From Callipepla californica brunnescens (taxonomy: Eukaryota > Chordata > Aves > Galliformes > Odontophoridae): a stretch of 64,000 nucleotides of DNA. Below, in pieces: positions 11,853 to 20,291 of the stretch (positions within the stretch are counted from its first letter, which is position 1; each line of letters begins with the position of its first letter). The notes under the pieces are model-generated. The model did no database searches and was not told where the DNA came from. It worked only from the letters and a program-made list of their open reading frames with translations. Location: assembly GCA_023055505.1 (NCBI GenBank), contig JALIRH010000098.1, positions 1 through 64,000 of the forward strand, in the 5' to 3' direction. The position numbers were made by a program, and so were the translations under genes.

Positions 11853-12840
11853 AGATTTTCGGGAGGGGCCATTGAGAGGTGCGACGCCCTTAAGCTAATA
11901 TGGAAAACAGATACCCCTAGATGGGTGGATCAATGGCCCCTTCCGCTAGAAAAACTTGGCGCCCTCCAAGACTTGGTAGCGGAACAATTAGCAAAAGGAC
12001 ATACTGTACCTCCACTAATCCTTGGAACTCACCTGGATTTGTCATTAAGAAACAAACTGGTCAATGGCGCTTGTTCCATGACCTCAGAAAAATGAATGAT
12101 GCTATGGAAAATATGGGAGCCCTTCAACCAGGCCTCCTGTCACCCACTATGATTCCCCGAGACTGGCATTTGACTGGCACTGATCTTCAAGACTGGTTTT
12201 TTAATAGTCCATTACACCCTGAGGATGCCCCTCCATTTGCTTTTTCAGTTCCAAGCATCAACATGCAAGCCCCGTTGCAGAGATACCAGTGGGTTGTGCT
12301 GCCACAAGGAATGAAAAATAGCCCCACCATTTGTCAGTGGTATGTAGCTAAAGTGCTTAGCCCCATTCCAGACACAATGCCAAATGTTTTATCGTATCAC
12401 TAGATGGACGACATCTTAGTAACCGCGCAACATCACGAGATCATGGAGGAAGCAGTAGCCCTCCTTACAACTGCTGTTAATTCGGCAGGTTTCTGTATTG
12501 CGCCTGAAAAAATGCAGAAAACATCACCATGGAAATATTTAGGCTGGTGCATCAGAGCCCAGACTATCATTCCCTAGCCCTTCCAAAGACAAACTGATGT
12601 GAAAAATTGACACGATGTACAAAAATGGTTGGGATCAATTAACTGGGTCTGAGCGCTCTTGGGTATCTCTAATGCAGACTTGTATCCTCTTTTGGAACTA
12701 CTGAAAGGGGATTCTGATTTACACTCTCCCTGCCGTCTTGGCTCTGAAGTGGCTAGTGCCTTGCAAAAAGTTGCTGCAGCTAGCACTAACAGACAAGCTC
12801 ATCGGTGTGCCCCGGAGTTACCTTTTTTTCTAATGATCCT
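11821..12840 (+). pseudogene. ERV class II reverse transcriptase (inactivated)
   Basis: RNA-dependent DNA polymerase domain of pol, split over several frames. Visible blocks are the N-terminal W…WPLP segment, GQWRLFHDLRKMN, the motif A region (TGTDLQDWFFNSPLHP) and the primer-grip-side LPQGMKNSPTICQ. The polymerase motif YMDD is destroyed: its tyrosine position is a TAG stop (12401-12403) immediately before Met-Asp-Asp. A frameshift lies near 12050 and more stops follow in the thumb/connection region (for example near 12577). Class II assignment rests on the PQGMKNSPTICQ and FAFSVPS blocks. It cannot be functional. Confidence 0.9.
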
Positions 12841-13625
12841 CAACCCTGCTCGACAACCTCATGCGCTAATTTTTCAGTGGGATTTTCAAAGGCCAGACCC
12901 ACTATTCATTATTGAATGGATTTTTTTGCCAAACCAGTTGACAAAGACAATCCTGACACAGCATGAGATGTTTGCTTCCCTGAGAATCAAAGCTAGGCAG
13001 CGCTTGCTGATGTTATCAGGGGTAGACTTTTCCTCTAGTTGTTTACCTGTGACAAATGTGTATTTACAATGGCTTGATCAGCAAGCAGATGCCTTTAGCA
13101 TGGCATTGGCAAGCTATACAGGCAGCCTTACTTCCCACGCACCGTCACACAAGCTATTGAACCTCAATGTTCACTTCACATCCACACCAAAAAGAAGTGA
13201 TCAGCTGCTGCAGGCCCTTACCAGATTACGGATGGGTCTGGAAGATCACACAAATCAGTTATTTGATGGTGGGATAATCAACAGAAGCAATGGGATTCGG
13301 ATATTGAAATTGTTTCTGGTTCTCCACAAATAGTGGAACCAGCTGCTGTTGTCCGAGTTTTTTGGAAATGGTCCACACCTTTCAATCCTATTACCGACTC
13401 AGCTTCTGTTGCAGGAATTGTTCAGCGAGCAGAAGCATCCATATTACGCAATATTTCTCACTCTTCATTGTTTATTTTGTTCCAGGAACTTTTTTTTTTT
13501 AGACTCCCGCACTCATCCTTATTTTGTAATGCACATCCGCTCACACACATCTTTACCTGGTTTCACGGCAGAAGGGAATCTCAAGCTGATATGTCCGTGT
13601 TTTACCAGACCGAATAGCGCAAGCT
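12841..13625 (+). pseudogene. ERV class II connection/RNase H region (inactivated)
   Basis: Continuation of pol. Near 13395 the reading NPITDSASVAGIVQRAEAS matches an RNase H core block, with the Asp of TDSA as the expected catalytic residue. The reading then changes frame near 13500, at a T-rich run, to a block with HIRSHTSLPGFTAEGN typical of the RNase H C terminus and the lead into integrase. There is a stop at 13331-13333 in the first frame. Inactivated. Confidence 0.78.
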
Positions 13626-14457
13626 AAACTTAGCCACTCCTTCTTTCATCAGAATGCTGGAGGTCTTAAACGACAGTCTGGGCTTACCTCCCAACAAGCA
13701 TCAAACATTACAGCGGTATGTCCCGACTGCCAGAGGCATTCTTTCCCATCAATAGCAGGGGGGGTTAACCCCAGAGATCTGCAGAGCCTCCAGCTATGGC
13801 AAATGGATGTCACACATTTCCCATGGTTTGGTAAGCTGAAATATACACATTCCTCGATTGATACTTTTTCCGGAGCTTTATTTTCATCTTGTCATACAGG
13901 AGAAAAGGCACGAGATGTTCGCAAGCGTTTGCTGCGTGCTTTTGCTACATTAGGTATCCCTTCCCAATTAAAAACAGATCATGGTCCTGCATATACCTCC
14001 GCTGCGACAAAAGCCTTCCTGGATTCTTGGGGCATTATGCACATCACCGCGATCCCTCATTCCCCTCCAGGTCAATTGAGCGGTCACACCAATCTTTAAA
14101 GCGTCTATTAGCACAACAGAAAGGGGGAATGGGAGCTTCCCCTCCTGAGGAGCGACTACATAAAGCTCTTTATGTTTTCACTTTTTGAATTCTTCTCTGC
14201 TAGATACCAATCCCCCGATAGTCCGACATTTTAGTTCGAATATCACATTGGAAAGAAGAATCAAGGCTCCGGTGTTGATTCGCCACCCAGAAACAGGTAT
14301 GATAATGGGGCCATATCCTCTTGTCACATGGGGGAGAGGTTATGCTTGTGTCTCCACAGGAAAAGGCCCCAGGTGGATTCCTGCGAAGTACGTGAAACCA
14401 TACCGGGAGGAACAGACTTGGTCGACAACAGATGAAAACACAACCAAGGAAGGATGA
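13626..14457 (+). pseudogene. ERV class II integrase (inactivated by frameshift)
   Basis: Zinc-binding N terminus is visible as H-X3-H (HSFFH) and C-X2-C (CPDC). The catalytic core follows, with the first Asp in QMDVTHF (13803) and the second in KTDHGPAYTS. The third catalytic residue (the Glu of SIERSHQ) is in another frame, so a frameshift near 14070 cuts the core. The C-terminal DNA-binding domain is the open frame at 14185-14457, with PYPLVTWGRGYACVSTG and RWIPAKYVKPY, characteristic of class II integrases. The domain order is normal for pol. Confidence 0.9.
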
Positions 14458-14480
14458 GACCAGCTACTGTATGGACTTGA

Positions 14481-15650
14481 CTTCTTGAAATTTCAGGACT
14501 CTCTACTGGTTTTATTACCCTCCCAAAAACGAATGTGTGGCTTACACTTGCTAATATTACTCATCAGGAAACACTTTGCTTAGCCACTGCAACTGCACAA
14601 AATCCCTTCTCTACCCGCTTGGTGGGCTTTCCCATAGACGAGTGGCCAATCCCTGGTCCCTCACGAGCAATCTTTACTGGCACAAATTCGGTAGATAATT
14701 GGGATGGATGGGTTCCATATCTTCCGTCTGCCAAATTAGAGCCACAAGAAATAGATTTCTTAGGATCTATAAAAATGGACTTCTGCCTGAGATTCCATTC
14801 TACTGGAAAAAATAAAACCAAACTATGGGATGTCAGTCCCGTAGACGCAGCCATCAATAACCAAACTCTGTGGTGTAATTACACCTCACCCAGCCTTTCA
14901 AAATCAGTAAATGCTCCTTTACAGTTACCAGATGGAGTTTGCCGTAGTTGCGCTGACCGGGCATGGCCTGCCATTCCTTCTTACATTAGAGGTGGGCCAT
15001 GTAGTCTCGGGCGTTTAACCATCCTTACCCGAAATGAGACAACTGTCTTGCAATGGAGAAAGAAATATTCTCATCACCGTTTTAGGAGAATGACCCACAC
15101 CTTCAGATCAGATTGTGATGATAACATGAAGTTTTGGAACAGGGAGACCATAGGAGCCGTTTCCTTTTTCACACCGCAGGTTGCTGTTGCTAAAGCTTTG
15201 GCAACACTGAACAAACTGGGTTCTTGCTTAGCAAAACAAGGAAATGCCACTAGTTTAGCTTTAACAGGTCTTTTACTTGATGCGGACAGTGTCAGACATG
15301 CTGCGCCACAAAATTGCGCTGCTACTGATTTCCTACTTCTGGCGCAAGGCCATGGCTGGGAGGATTTCGAAGGAATGTGCTGCATGAACCTGTCAGAACA
15401 TTCCGTTTCAATTCAAGCAAGTATCAAGACCATACGGGATGGAGTGAAGAAACTGCAGGAACAGAGGGATTGGGACTGGTTGGACAAATTATTCTCGGGA
15501 TGGGGGTCTCACCGGATGGCTCCACAGTATCTTAAAAATGATGTGCTACATTGCGATGATCGTTGTAACGCTTTTGCTGTTACTTCCTTGCATTTTACAA
15601 TGTGCGCAAAAAGATGATTGACAATGCTACAAAGAAAATATTCATAACAG
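14481..15650 (+). pseudogene. ERV class II envelope (truncated and frameshifted)
   Basis: Open from 14481 to the stop at 15615-15617 but with no ATG or signal peptide at its start: the surface subunit begins around PKTNVWLTLANITH without a leader. Several N-glycosylation sequons are present (NIT, NQT, NYT, NET, NAT). The transmembrane subunit has a fusion-peptide-distal region and a C-X6-C-C-type immunosuppressive/loop region in which the first Cys is Trp (TGG at 15357). A strongly hydrophobic anchor is encoded about 15535-15600 but in a different frame from the ectodomain, so a frameshift near 15520 removes the anchor. Similar to avian alpharetroviral-type Env; non-functional. Confidence 0.87.
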
Positions 15651-15663
15651 AAAGGGGGAGAAG
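15651..15663 (+). other. Polypurine tract of class II ERV
   Basis: AAAGGGGGAGAAG lies directly before the LTR start, the expected position of the plus-strand primer for reverse transcription. Confidence 0.85.
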
Positions 15664-16030
15664 TGGGTGATGGCAAAAGTGGGAGTCAGACGGAACTGTT
15701 AGCTAAGCAGGAATCAGGCCATAAACCTTGGACGTAGGCTGTGTAAAGATAAGCTGATAAGCTTGAGACAACCATGTCTAAGGAGTGAAAAGAAACAGAA
15801 GACAGTAATGGATAGCAATAAGAAACTGTTTGTTTAGATGACTAGGAGTGTTTTATATTCTTGACCTGTTAACACTGAGGAGTGTAAATTCCCTCAATTA
15901 GATCCTTGCAGCTTCCCCCAGTTAGATCCTAACACACACTGCTTCTCTGTCTATCTAAGCTTTGAGTTGTTGCTTAATAAATGGAACATTAGCTAGCATC
16001 AAGCTGGGTTCCCGACCCTTCATTGTAACA
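15664..16030 (+). mobile_element. 3' LTR of class II ERV
   Basis: 367-bp LTR starting TGGGTGATGG directly after the polypurine tract and ending …CATTGTAACA. It has a poly(A) signal AATAAA at 15976-15981 with a GT-containing tail. A GGGTCGCT minisatellite begins immediately after the CA end. The 5' LTR is not in the window. Confidence 0.86.
15976..15981 (+). promoter_or_regulatory. Poly(A) signal in class II ERV LTR
   Basis: AATAAA about 50 bp before the LTR end, the usual spacing for an R-region polyadenylation signal. Confidence 0.75.
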
Positions 16031-16164
16031 GTCTGTGGGTCTCTCTGGGTCCCGCTATGGGTCCCAATATGGTTTGCTGTGGGTCACTGTGGGTCCTGCT
16101 ATGGGTCGCTGTGGGTCTCTATATGCCCCAGGAGATCCCTAAGGGGCTGCAGTTCCCCTCCACG

Positions 16165-16183
16165 CCACCAGGGGAGGGGGCGC
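16165..16183 (+). promoter_or_regulatory. CTCF-like motif, copy 1 (interrupted)
   Basis: CCACCAGGGGAGGGGGCGC resembles the CTCF core but carries an insertion of about five bases (GGGAG-like) in the G run. It lies in the first of three related islands and is followed by CTCTCACGTGATG. Confidence 0.4.
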
Positions 16184-16536
16184 TCTCACGTGATGTCTCT
16201 GTGCCTTCCTATTGCTCTCTGAGGTTTTCTATGGGTCGCTGTGGGTCCCGGCATGGGTTGCTTTGGGTCAAGCTGTGGGTCACTGTGGGTCGCTGTGGGT
16301 CTCGCTATGGGTCACTGTGGGTTGCTGTGGTTTGCTATGAGTCTCTATGGGTTGCTGTGGGTCGCTGTGGGTCACGCTATGGGTCCCAATAGGGTTCGCT
16401 GTGGGTTACTGTGGGTCACTGTGGATCGCTATGGGTTGCTATGGATCGCTTTGGTTTGCTGTGGGTCCTGCTATGGGTCTCTGTGGGTCTCTAAGGTTCC
16501 CAATGGATCCCTAAGGGGCTGCAGTTCCCCTCCACG

Positions 16537-16550
16537 CCACCAGGGGGCGC
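16537..16550 (+). promoter_or_regulatory. CTCF-like motif, copy 2 (perfect core)
   Basis: CCACCAGGGGGCGC fits every position of the widely used CTCF core CCASYAGRKGGCRS. It lies in the second island and is flanked by TCCACG upstream and TCTCACGTAATG downstream. Binding is inferred from the motif only. Confidence 0.6.
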
Positions 16551-17323
16551 TCTCACGTAATGTCGCTGGGTCTCTAGGGCTCCTTATTGCTATCAGTGGT
16601 TTCCTATTGGGCGCTATGGGTCGCTGTGGGTCACTATGCGTCGCTATCGATCTCTGTGGGCTGCTACGTTTTGCTGCGGGTCTCTATGGGACGCTATGGG
16701 TCACTGTGGGTCTTGCTATGTGTATCCATGGGTCGCTATGGGTCGATGTGGATCGCTATAAGTCTCTACATGTTGCTAAGGGTTGCAATGGGTCGCTGTG
16801 GGTCATGCTGTGGGTGTCTGTGGGTCCAGCTATGGGTCATTGTGGGTCGCAGTGAGTCGCTACGGGTCTCTTCGGGACGCTATGGGTCACTGTAGGTCCT
16901 GCTATGGGTCGCTGTGGGTCGCTTTGGGTCTCTATGGGTCTCAGTGGGTCTCTGTGGGTCACTGTGGGTTGCTATGGGTCGCTGTGGGTCGCTGTGTGTC
17001 GCGGTGGGTCGCTATTGGTCACTATTGGTTGTAATCGGTCTCTGTGGGTTGCTGTGAGTCGCTGTGGGCCCCCCTATAGGTTGCTGTGGGTCGGCTGGGT
17101 CGCTATGGGTTGCTGTGGATGGCTGTGTGTCGCTGTGCCTCTATGAGTCGCTATGGGTTGCAGTGCGTCGCAATGGGTCAATGTGGTCTGTTACGGGTCG
17201 CTGTGGGTTACGCTGTGGGTCCCAATATGGTTCGCTGTGGGTCAGTGTGGGTCCTGCTATGAGGCGCTGTTGGTCTCTATGTGCCCCAGGAGATTCCTAA
17301 GGAGCTGCAGTTCCCCCTCCACG

Positions 17324-17337
17324 ACACCAGGCGGCGC
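17324..17337 (+). promoter_or_regulatory. CTCF-like motif, copy 3 (two mismatches)
   Basis: ACACCAGGCGGCGC is the counterpart of copy 2 with two departures from the core consensus. The flanking CTGCAGTTCCCCC and CTCTCACGTGATGTCGCTG are shared with the other islands. Confidence 0.4.
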
Positions 17338-17830
17338 TCTCACGTGATGTCGCTGTGTCTCTGTGGCTCCCTCTTGCTCCCTGTGGTTTTCCATGGGTCG
17401 CTGTGGATCGCTATGGGTCCCAATGGGTCGCTGTGGTTCCTGGCATAGGTCGCTATGGGTCAAGCTGTGGGTCACTTTGGGTTGCTGTGGGTGTCTGTGG
17501 GTCCAGCTATAGGTCACTGTGGGTCTCAGTGAGTCGCTGTGGGTCTCTATAAGTCGCTGTGGGTAACTATGAGTCTCTATGTGTTTCTATGGGTCGCTGT
17601 GGGTCTCTATGGGTCGCTGTGGGTCCCGCTGTGGGTCACTGTGGGTCGCTGTGTGAGCTATCGGTCTCTGTGGGTTGCTGTGGTTCCCCCTATAGGTTGC
17701 TGTGGGTCGGTTGGGTCGCTGTGGGTCCCGCTATGGGTCGCTGTGAGTCTCTATGGGTCGCTGTGGGTCTCTATGGGTCAGTGTGGGTCACTGTGGGTCA
17801 GTGTGGGTCGCTGTGGGTCCCGCAGAAGGC

Positions 17831-18959
17831 GGTGTGCCCAGAGCGAAGCCACGCCCAGCTATGGGGCGGATGTGGGGCAGCTACGGGGCAGCCATGGGTC
17901 ACCATGGATCTCCATGGGGTCCCTACGGATCTCAATGGGGTCTCCACTGATCTCAGTGGATCTCAATGGGGTGGCTATGGGGCAGCTGTGGGGCAGCAAT
18001 GGGGCACTGACCTATTCCCCTCAGAATGCCGCCACTGCATCTCCTCCACCTCCTGCGGGAGCACCTCTGTGGGGCAGAACTCTGCCCCACACCTTCACCC
18101 CAAACATCCACACCACAGCTCAGCCCCACAGCGCTGCCCCACATCCCACACATTTGCCCCACATCTCTGCCCCTCATCCCCTGGCCACACAGCTCAGCCC
18201 CACATCCCACAGCTCAGCCCCTCATCCCACACCTGGCCCCAGAGCTCAGCCCTGTGGCTCTGCCCCACACATCTGCCCCAAACCCCACACCTGGACCCAC
18301 AGCTCAGCCCCACATCCCTCAGCTCTGCACCACAGCTCAGCCCCTCACCCCACACCTGGCCCCAGAGCTCAGCCCTGTGGCTCTGCCCCACACATCTGCC
18401 CCAAACCCCACACCTGGACCCACAGCTCAGCCCCACATCCCTCAGCTCTGCACCACAGCTCAGCCCCTCACCCCACACCTGGCCCCAGAGCTCAGCCCTG
18501 TGGCTCTGCCCCACACATCTGCCCCAAACCCCACACCTGGACCCACAGATCTGCCCCACATCCCACACCTCTGCCCCACGGCTCAACCCCAATCTGCACA
18601 TACCTGCCCCACATCCCACAGCTCTGCCCCACATACCTACCTGCCCCACAGATCAGCCCCACATTCCACAGCTCTGCCCCATGGATCAGCCTCACATCCC
18701 GCAGCTCAGCCCCGCATCTGAGCCCCACATCTGCTCATACCTGCACCACACCTCCGCCCCCCAACCGCCACAGCTCTGCCCCACAGATCCACCCCACAGC
18801 TCAGCCCCGCATCCCACAGCTCTGCCCCAATCAGTGCACCTGGACCCACAACTCTGCCCCACAGCTCTGCCCCAAGCCTGGACCCCACACCCACGACCCC
18901 AGCCCCAAATCCCTGCCCCATAACCCCATAACCTGACCCCGGCCCCATAACCGCCCCTC
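17831..18959 (-). repeat. C-rich minisatellite (CAGCTCAGCCCCACA type)
   Basis: After a short stretch of CAATGGGG-type words (17870-18010), the sequence becomes a tandem repeat of CACAGCTCAGCCCCACATCC and CAGCTCTGCCCC words on the plus strand, ending in CCCCATAACCCC words near 18920. Open frames of up to 465 residues run through it because some periods are multiples of three. Their composition (Pro, His, Ser, Ala, Thr) and the same openness on both strands argue against a protein. Confidence 0.88.
18228..18596. repeat. 123-bp higher-order tandem repeat
   Basis: Three consecutive copies starting at the CACACCTGGC landmark at 18228, 18351 and 18474, spaced exactly 123 bp (3 x 41). The first two are nearly identical; the third drifts after about 18545. 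123 is divisible by three, which explains the repetitive open frames here. Confidence 0.9.
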
Positions 18960-19290
18960 CCGCCCTGCCACTGACCACGTGCTCTGCTTCCAGCTCCGCT
19001 TCCACCATGCGGCCGCTTCCGGCCCCACGGCACAGCTCGGCCAATCACAGCACAGATCGGCAGCGGAAAGGGCGGGGTGTGGGGTAGCGAGGCGGAACAG
19101 TGCCACTGGAACGAGGCACGATGACCGGAAATAACTGAAACGTCTGGGAGCGTGGATTTCCGGCAGCGAGCGGGGCATTGTGGGTAAGGAGGCGGAAGCA
19201 CGCCTGGAAGTGGGAAACCGGAAGCCAGTGGGAAGCGAGTGGGTGTGGCCAACGTTAAGCCTCGCATTCGAGCCACGCCCCAACGTGCAA
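18960..19290. promoter_or_regulatory. CpG-island-like TATA-less bidirectional promoter
   Basis: Low-repeat GC-rich segment with clustered promoter words: several ETS cores (CCGGAAGC, ACCGGAAAT, ACCGGAAGCC), a CCAAT/ATTGG box at about 19040, a GC box (GGGCGGGG at about 19070), and GGGGCATTGTGGGTA at 19172-19186, whose reverse complement TACCCACAATGCCCC fits the ZNF143/THAP11-type motif. No TATA box. An ATG in a good Kozak context occurs on each strand near 19007. This is the signature of a vertebrate housekeeping promoter. The gene it served is not identified; SGF29's own promoter appears to be the other island at 41 kb. Confidence 0.65.
18976..19008 (-). CDS. Possible first coding exon of an unidentified gene
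   Basis: On the minus strand GCGGCCGCATGG gives a strong Kozak ATG directly downstream of a CCAAT box and ETS sites. The reading MVEAELEAEHV ends at a possible donor (GTGGTCAGT). The frame also stays open beyond it, into the C-rich minisatellite. I do not recognise the peptide. On the plus strand an overlapping ATG (19007) gives only 26 codons. Called solely on promoter context and Kozak quality; it may be untranslated or a relic. Confidence 0.25.
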
Positions 19291-19454
19291 TGACCCGAAG
19301 TGACCCCGATGTGACGCAAAATGACCCCAAATATCCCAGATTACTTCCAACACTTCTTGGAAGCGCTGCGCCCCAAAGGGCCCCAAAATGACCCCAAAGT
19401 GACCCCAAAACCCTATAACGACCCCATAAGGACCATATCAAATCCCCTATGGGG
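19291..19454 (+). repeat. GACCCCAAA-type short tandem repeat
   Basis: ACGCAAAATGACCCCAAATATCC and related words repeat with ~10-bp spacing (GACCCCAAAGTGACCCC…). It separates the CpG island from the SGF29 exon copies. No gene seen. Confidence 0.6.
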
Positions 19455-19484
19455 TCACTTCTTGGTGTCTCTGCAGGCCACGAC
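19455..19484 (-). pseudogene. SGF29: SGF29 last-exon end, duplicate fragment with stop
   Basis: Minus-strand reading VVACRDTKK then TGA (19457-19455), a second copy of the very end of the SGF29-like exon at 19599-19712. Upstream of the shared GTCGTGGCCTGCAG the sequence is unrelated, so only about 30 coding bases are duplicated. It ends one Lys shorter than the fuller copy but keeps a stop codon, which the fuller copy has lost. Confidence 0.6.
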
Positions 19485-19598
19485 GCAGCACTGCACCCCA
19501 AAGTGCTCCAGAGTGACCCCAAAGTGACCGTAAATCGGCCCTAATGACCCCAAAAAACCTAAATCCTGGAACGGCCCCAAAACGGCCACACGGGGTCG

Positions 19599-19712
19599 CT
19601 TCTTCTTGGTGTCCCTGCAGGCCACAACGTAGCGCTGTGCGACGTTGAGTGGCGATGAATATCCGTCAGCGTACAACGTGTCCTCAAACAGCACCGAGGA
19701 ATCATCCTGCGG
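19599..19712 (-). pseudogene. SGF29: SGF29 (CCDC101) last coding exon, stop codon lost
   Basis: SGF29 is the SAGA/ATAC subunit whose C-terminal tandem Tudor domain binds H3K4me3. Read on the minus strand, an acceptor-like CTCTATAACAG precedes 38 codons beginning PQDDSSVLFEDTLYADGY and ending VVACRDTKKK. By my recollection of vertebrate SGF29, about 32 of these 38 residues match its C terminus with no gaps. The position where the protein should stop is CGA (19598-19596), a one-step change from TGA, so the frame runs into low-complexity sequence. Partial duplicates flank it on both sides. A matching first exon lies at 41 kb on the same strand; the middle exons are missing from the intervening satellite. 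Exon identity is very likely; functional status is doubtful. Confidence 0.82.
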
Positions 19713-20291
19713 CTGTTATAGAGCAATTATGGGGTCAGGGGGAATTTATGGGGTCAGGAGGAAAGCAATGGGGTCAGGGGGAAGTATGGGGTCAGGGGGA
19801 ATTTAAAGGGTTGGGGGGGGAACAGGGGAACTAATAGGGTCAGAGGGGAAATTAATGGGGTCACGGGGGGAACAGGTGAATTATGGGGACGGGGGGAAAG
19901 TAATGGGGTTGGGCTGATGTGACCTCAAACAGCACCGAGGAATCGTCCTGCGGCTGTTCTAGGGCAATTATAGGGTCGGGGGGAATAGGGGAAGTAACAG
20001 GGTCAGGAGGTGAAGTAATGGGGTCACAGGGGGGAATTGATGGGGTTGGGGGGGAAATTATAGGGTCATGGGGGGGAATTATGGGGTCGGGGGAAAATTG
20101 TGGGGTCAGGGGGGAACTAATGGGATTTGGGGCTGACATTTGGGGGACATAATCGGATTCTGGGGCTGATAATGGAGATTTTGGGGTGGAATTGCAGGAT
20201 TTTGGCGCTGAGTTTTGGGGTCAGATATCGACATTATAGGGCTGGGTTATGGGGTCCGTTCGTGCCCTTTTGGGGCCGGGTTCTGTGCTGT
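19713..20291 (+). repeat. GGGGTCAGGGGGAA-type minisatellite
   Basis: Tandem words ATGGGGTCAGGGGGAAT and ATAGGGTCGGGGGGAA with variable spacing, then a TTTTGGGGCTGA-type tail after about 20120. This kind of G-rich intronic minisatellite is common in avian microchromosome genes. No gene other than the embedded SGF29 exon fragment. Confidence 0.85.
19924..19953 (-). pseudogene. SGF29: SGF29 last-exon start, duplicate fragment
   Basis: Minus-strand reading PQDDSSVLFE preceded by the same acceptor-like CTAGAACAG; it diverges after GTTTGAGG. It is a third, partial copy of the start of the SGF29 exon, embedded in the GGGGTCA minisatellite about 240 bp from the main copy, so the duplication unit included the splice acceptor. 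Confidence 0.72.

Larger units (their letters stand above)
11664..16030 (+). mobile_element. Class II (alpha/beta-like) endogenous retrovirus, 3' part
   Basis: Decayed provirus lacking its 5' LTR, gag and most of protease. Recognisable in order are the protease end, reverse transcriptase, RNase H, integrase, env, a polypurine tract and a 3' LTR. RT and integrase have class II character, while the transmembrane region of env resembles the avian alpharetrovirus type, suggesting an 'intermediate' avian lineage. Every gene is broken by stops or frameshifts. The left end is fused to the macrosatellite and the right end abuts a GGGTCGCT minisatellite. No target duplication can be scored because the 5' end is missing. 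Confidence 0.9.
16031..17830 (+). repeat. G-rich minisatellite (GTGGGTCGCTATGGGTC type)
   Basis: Degenerate tandem repeat of GGGTCGCT / GGGTTGCT / GGGTCTCT words with CTATG and CTGTG spacers. Open frames of 60-200 residues rich in Gly, Ser, Leu, Trp and Val are low-complexity consequences of the repeat. Three ~70-bp non-repeat islands at about 16120, 16495 and 17280 share GGGGCTGCAGTTCCCC followed by a CTCF-like motif. Confidence 0.9.

Noticed and set aside
14564..15385. Minus-strand ORFs inside the env and pol pseudogenes
   Set aside because: They are antisense shadows of retroviral coding sequence with no independent signals.
17539..18936. 465- and 454-residue open frames overlapping in two frames
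   Set aside because: Both run through GGGTCGCT and CAGCTCAGCCCC minisatellite whose periods are partly multiples of three. Two overlapping long frames with Pro/His/Ser/Gly/Trp-only composition indicate repeat artefacts.
18996..19080. Plus-strand ATG ORF overlapping the CpG promoter at 19007
   Set aside because: Only 26 codons, no recognisable homology, and it overlaps promoter motifs; too weak to list as a gene.
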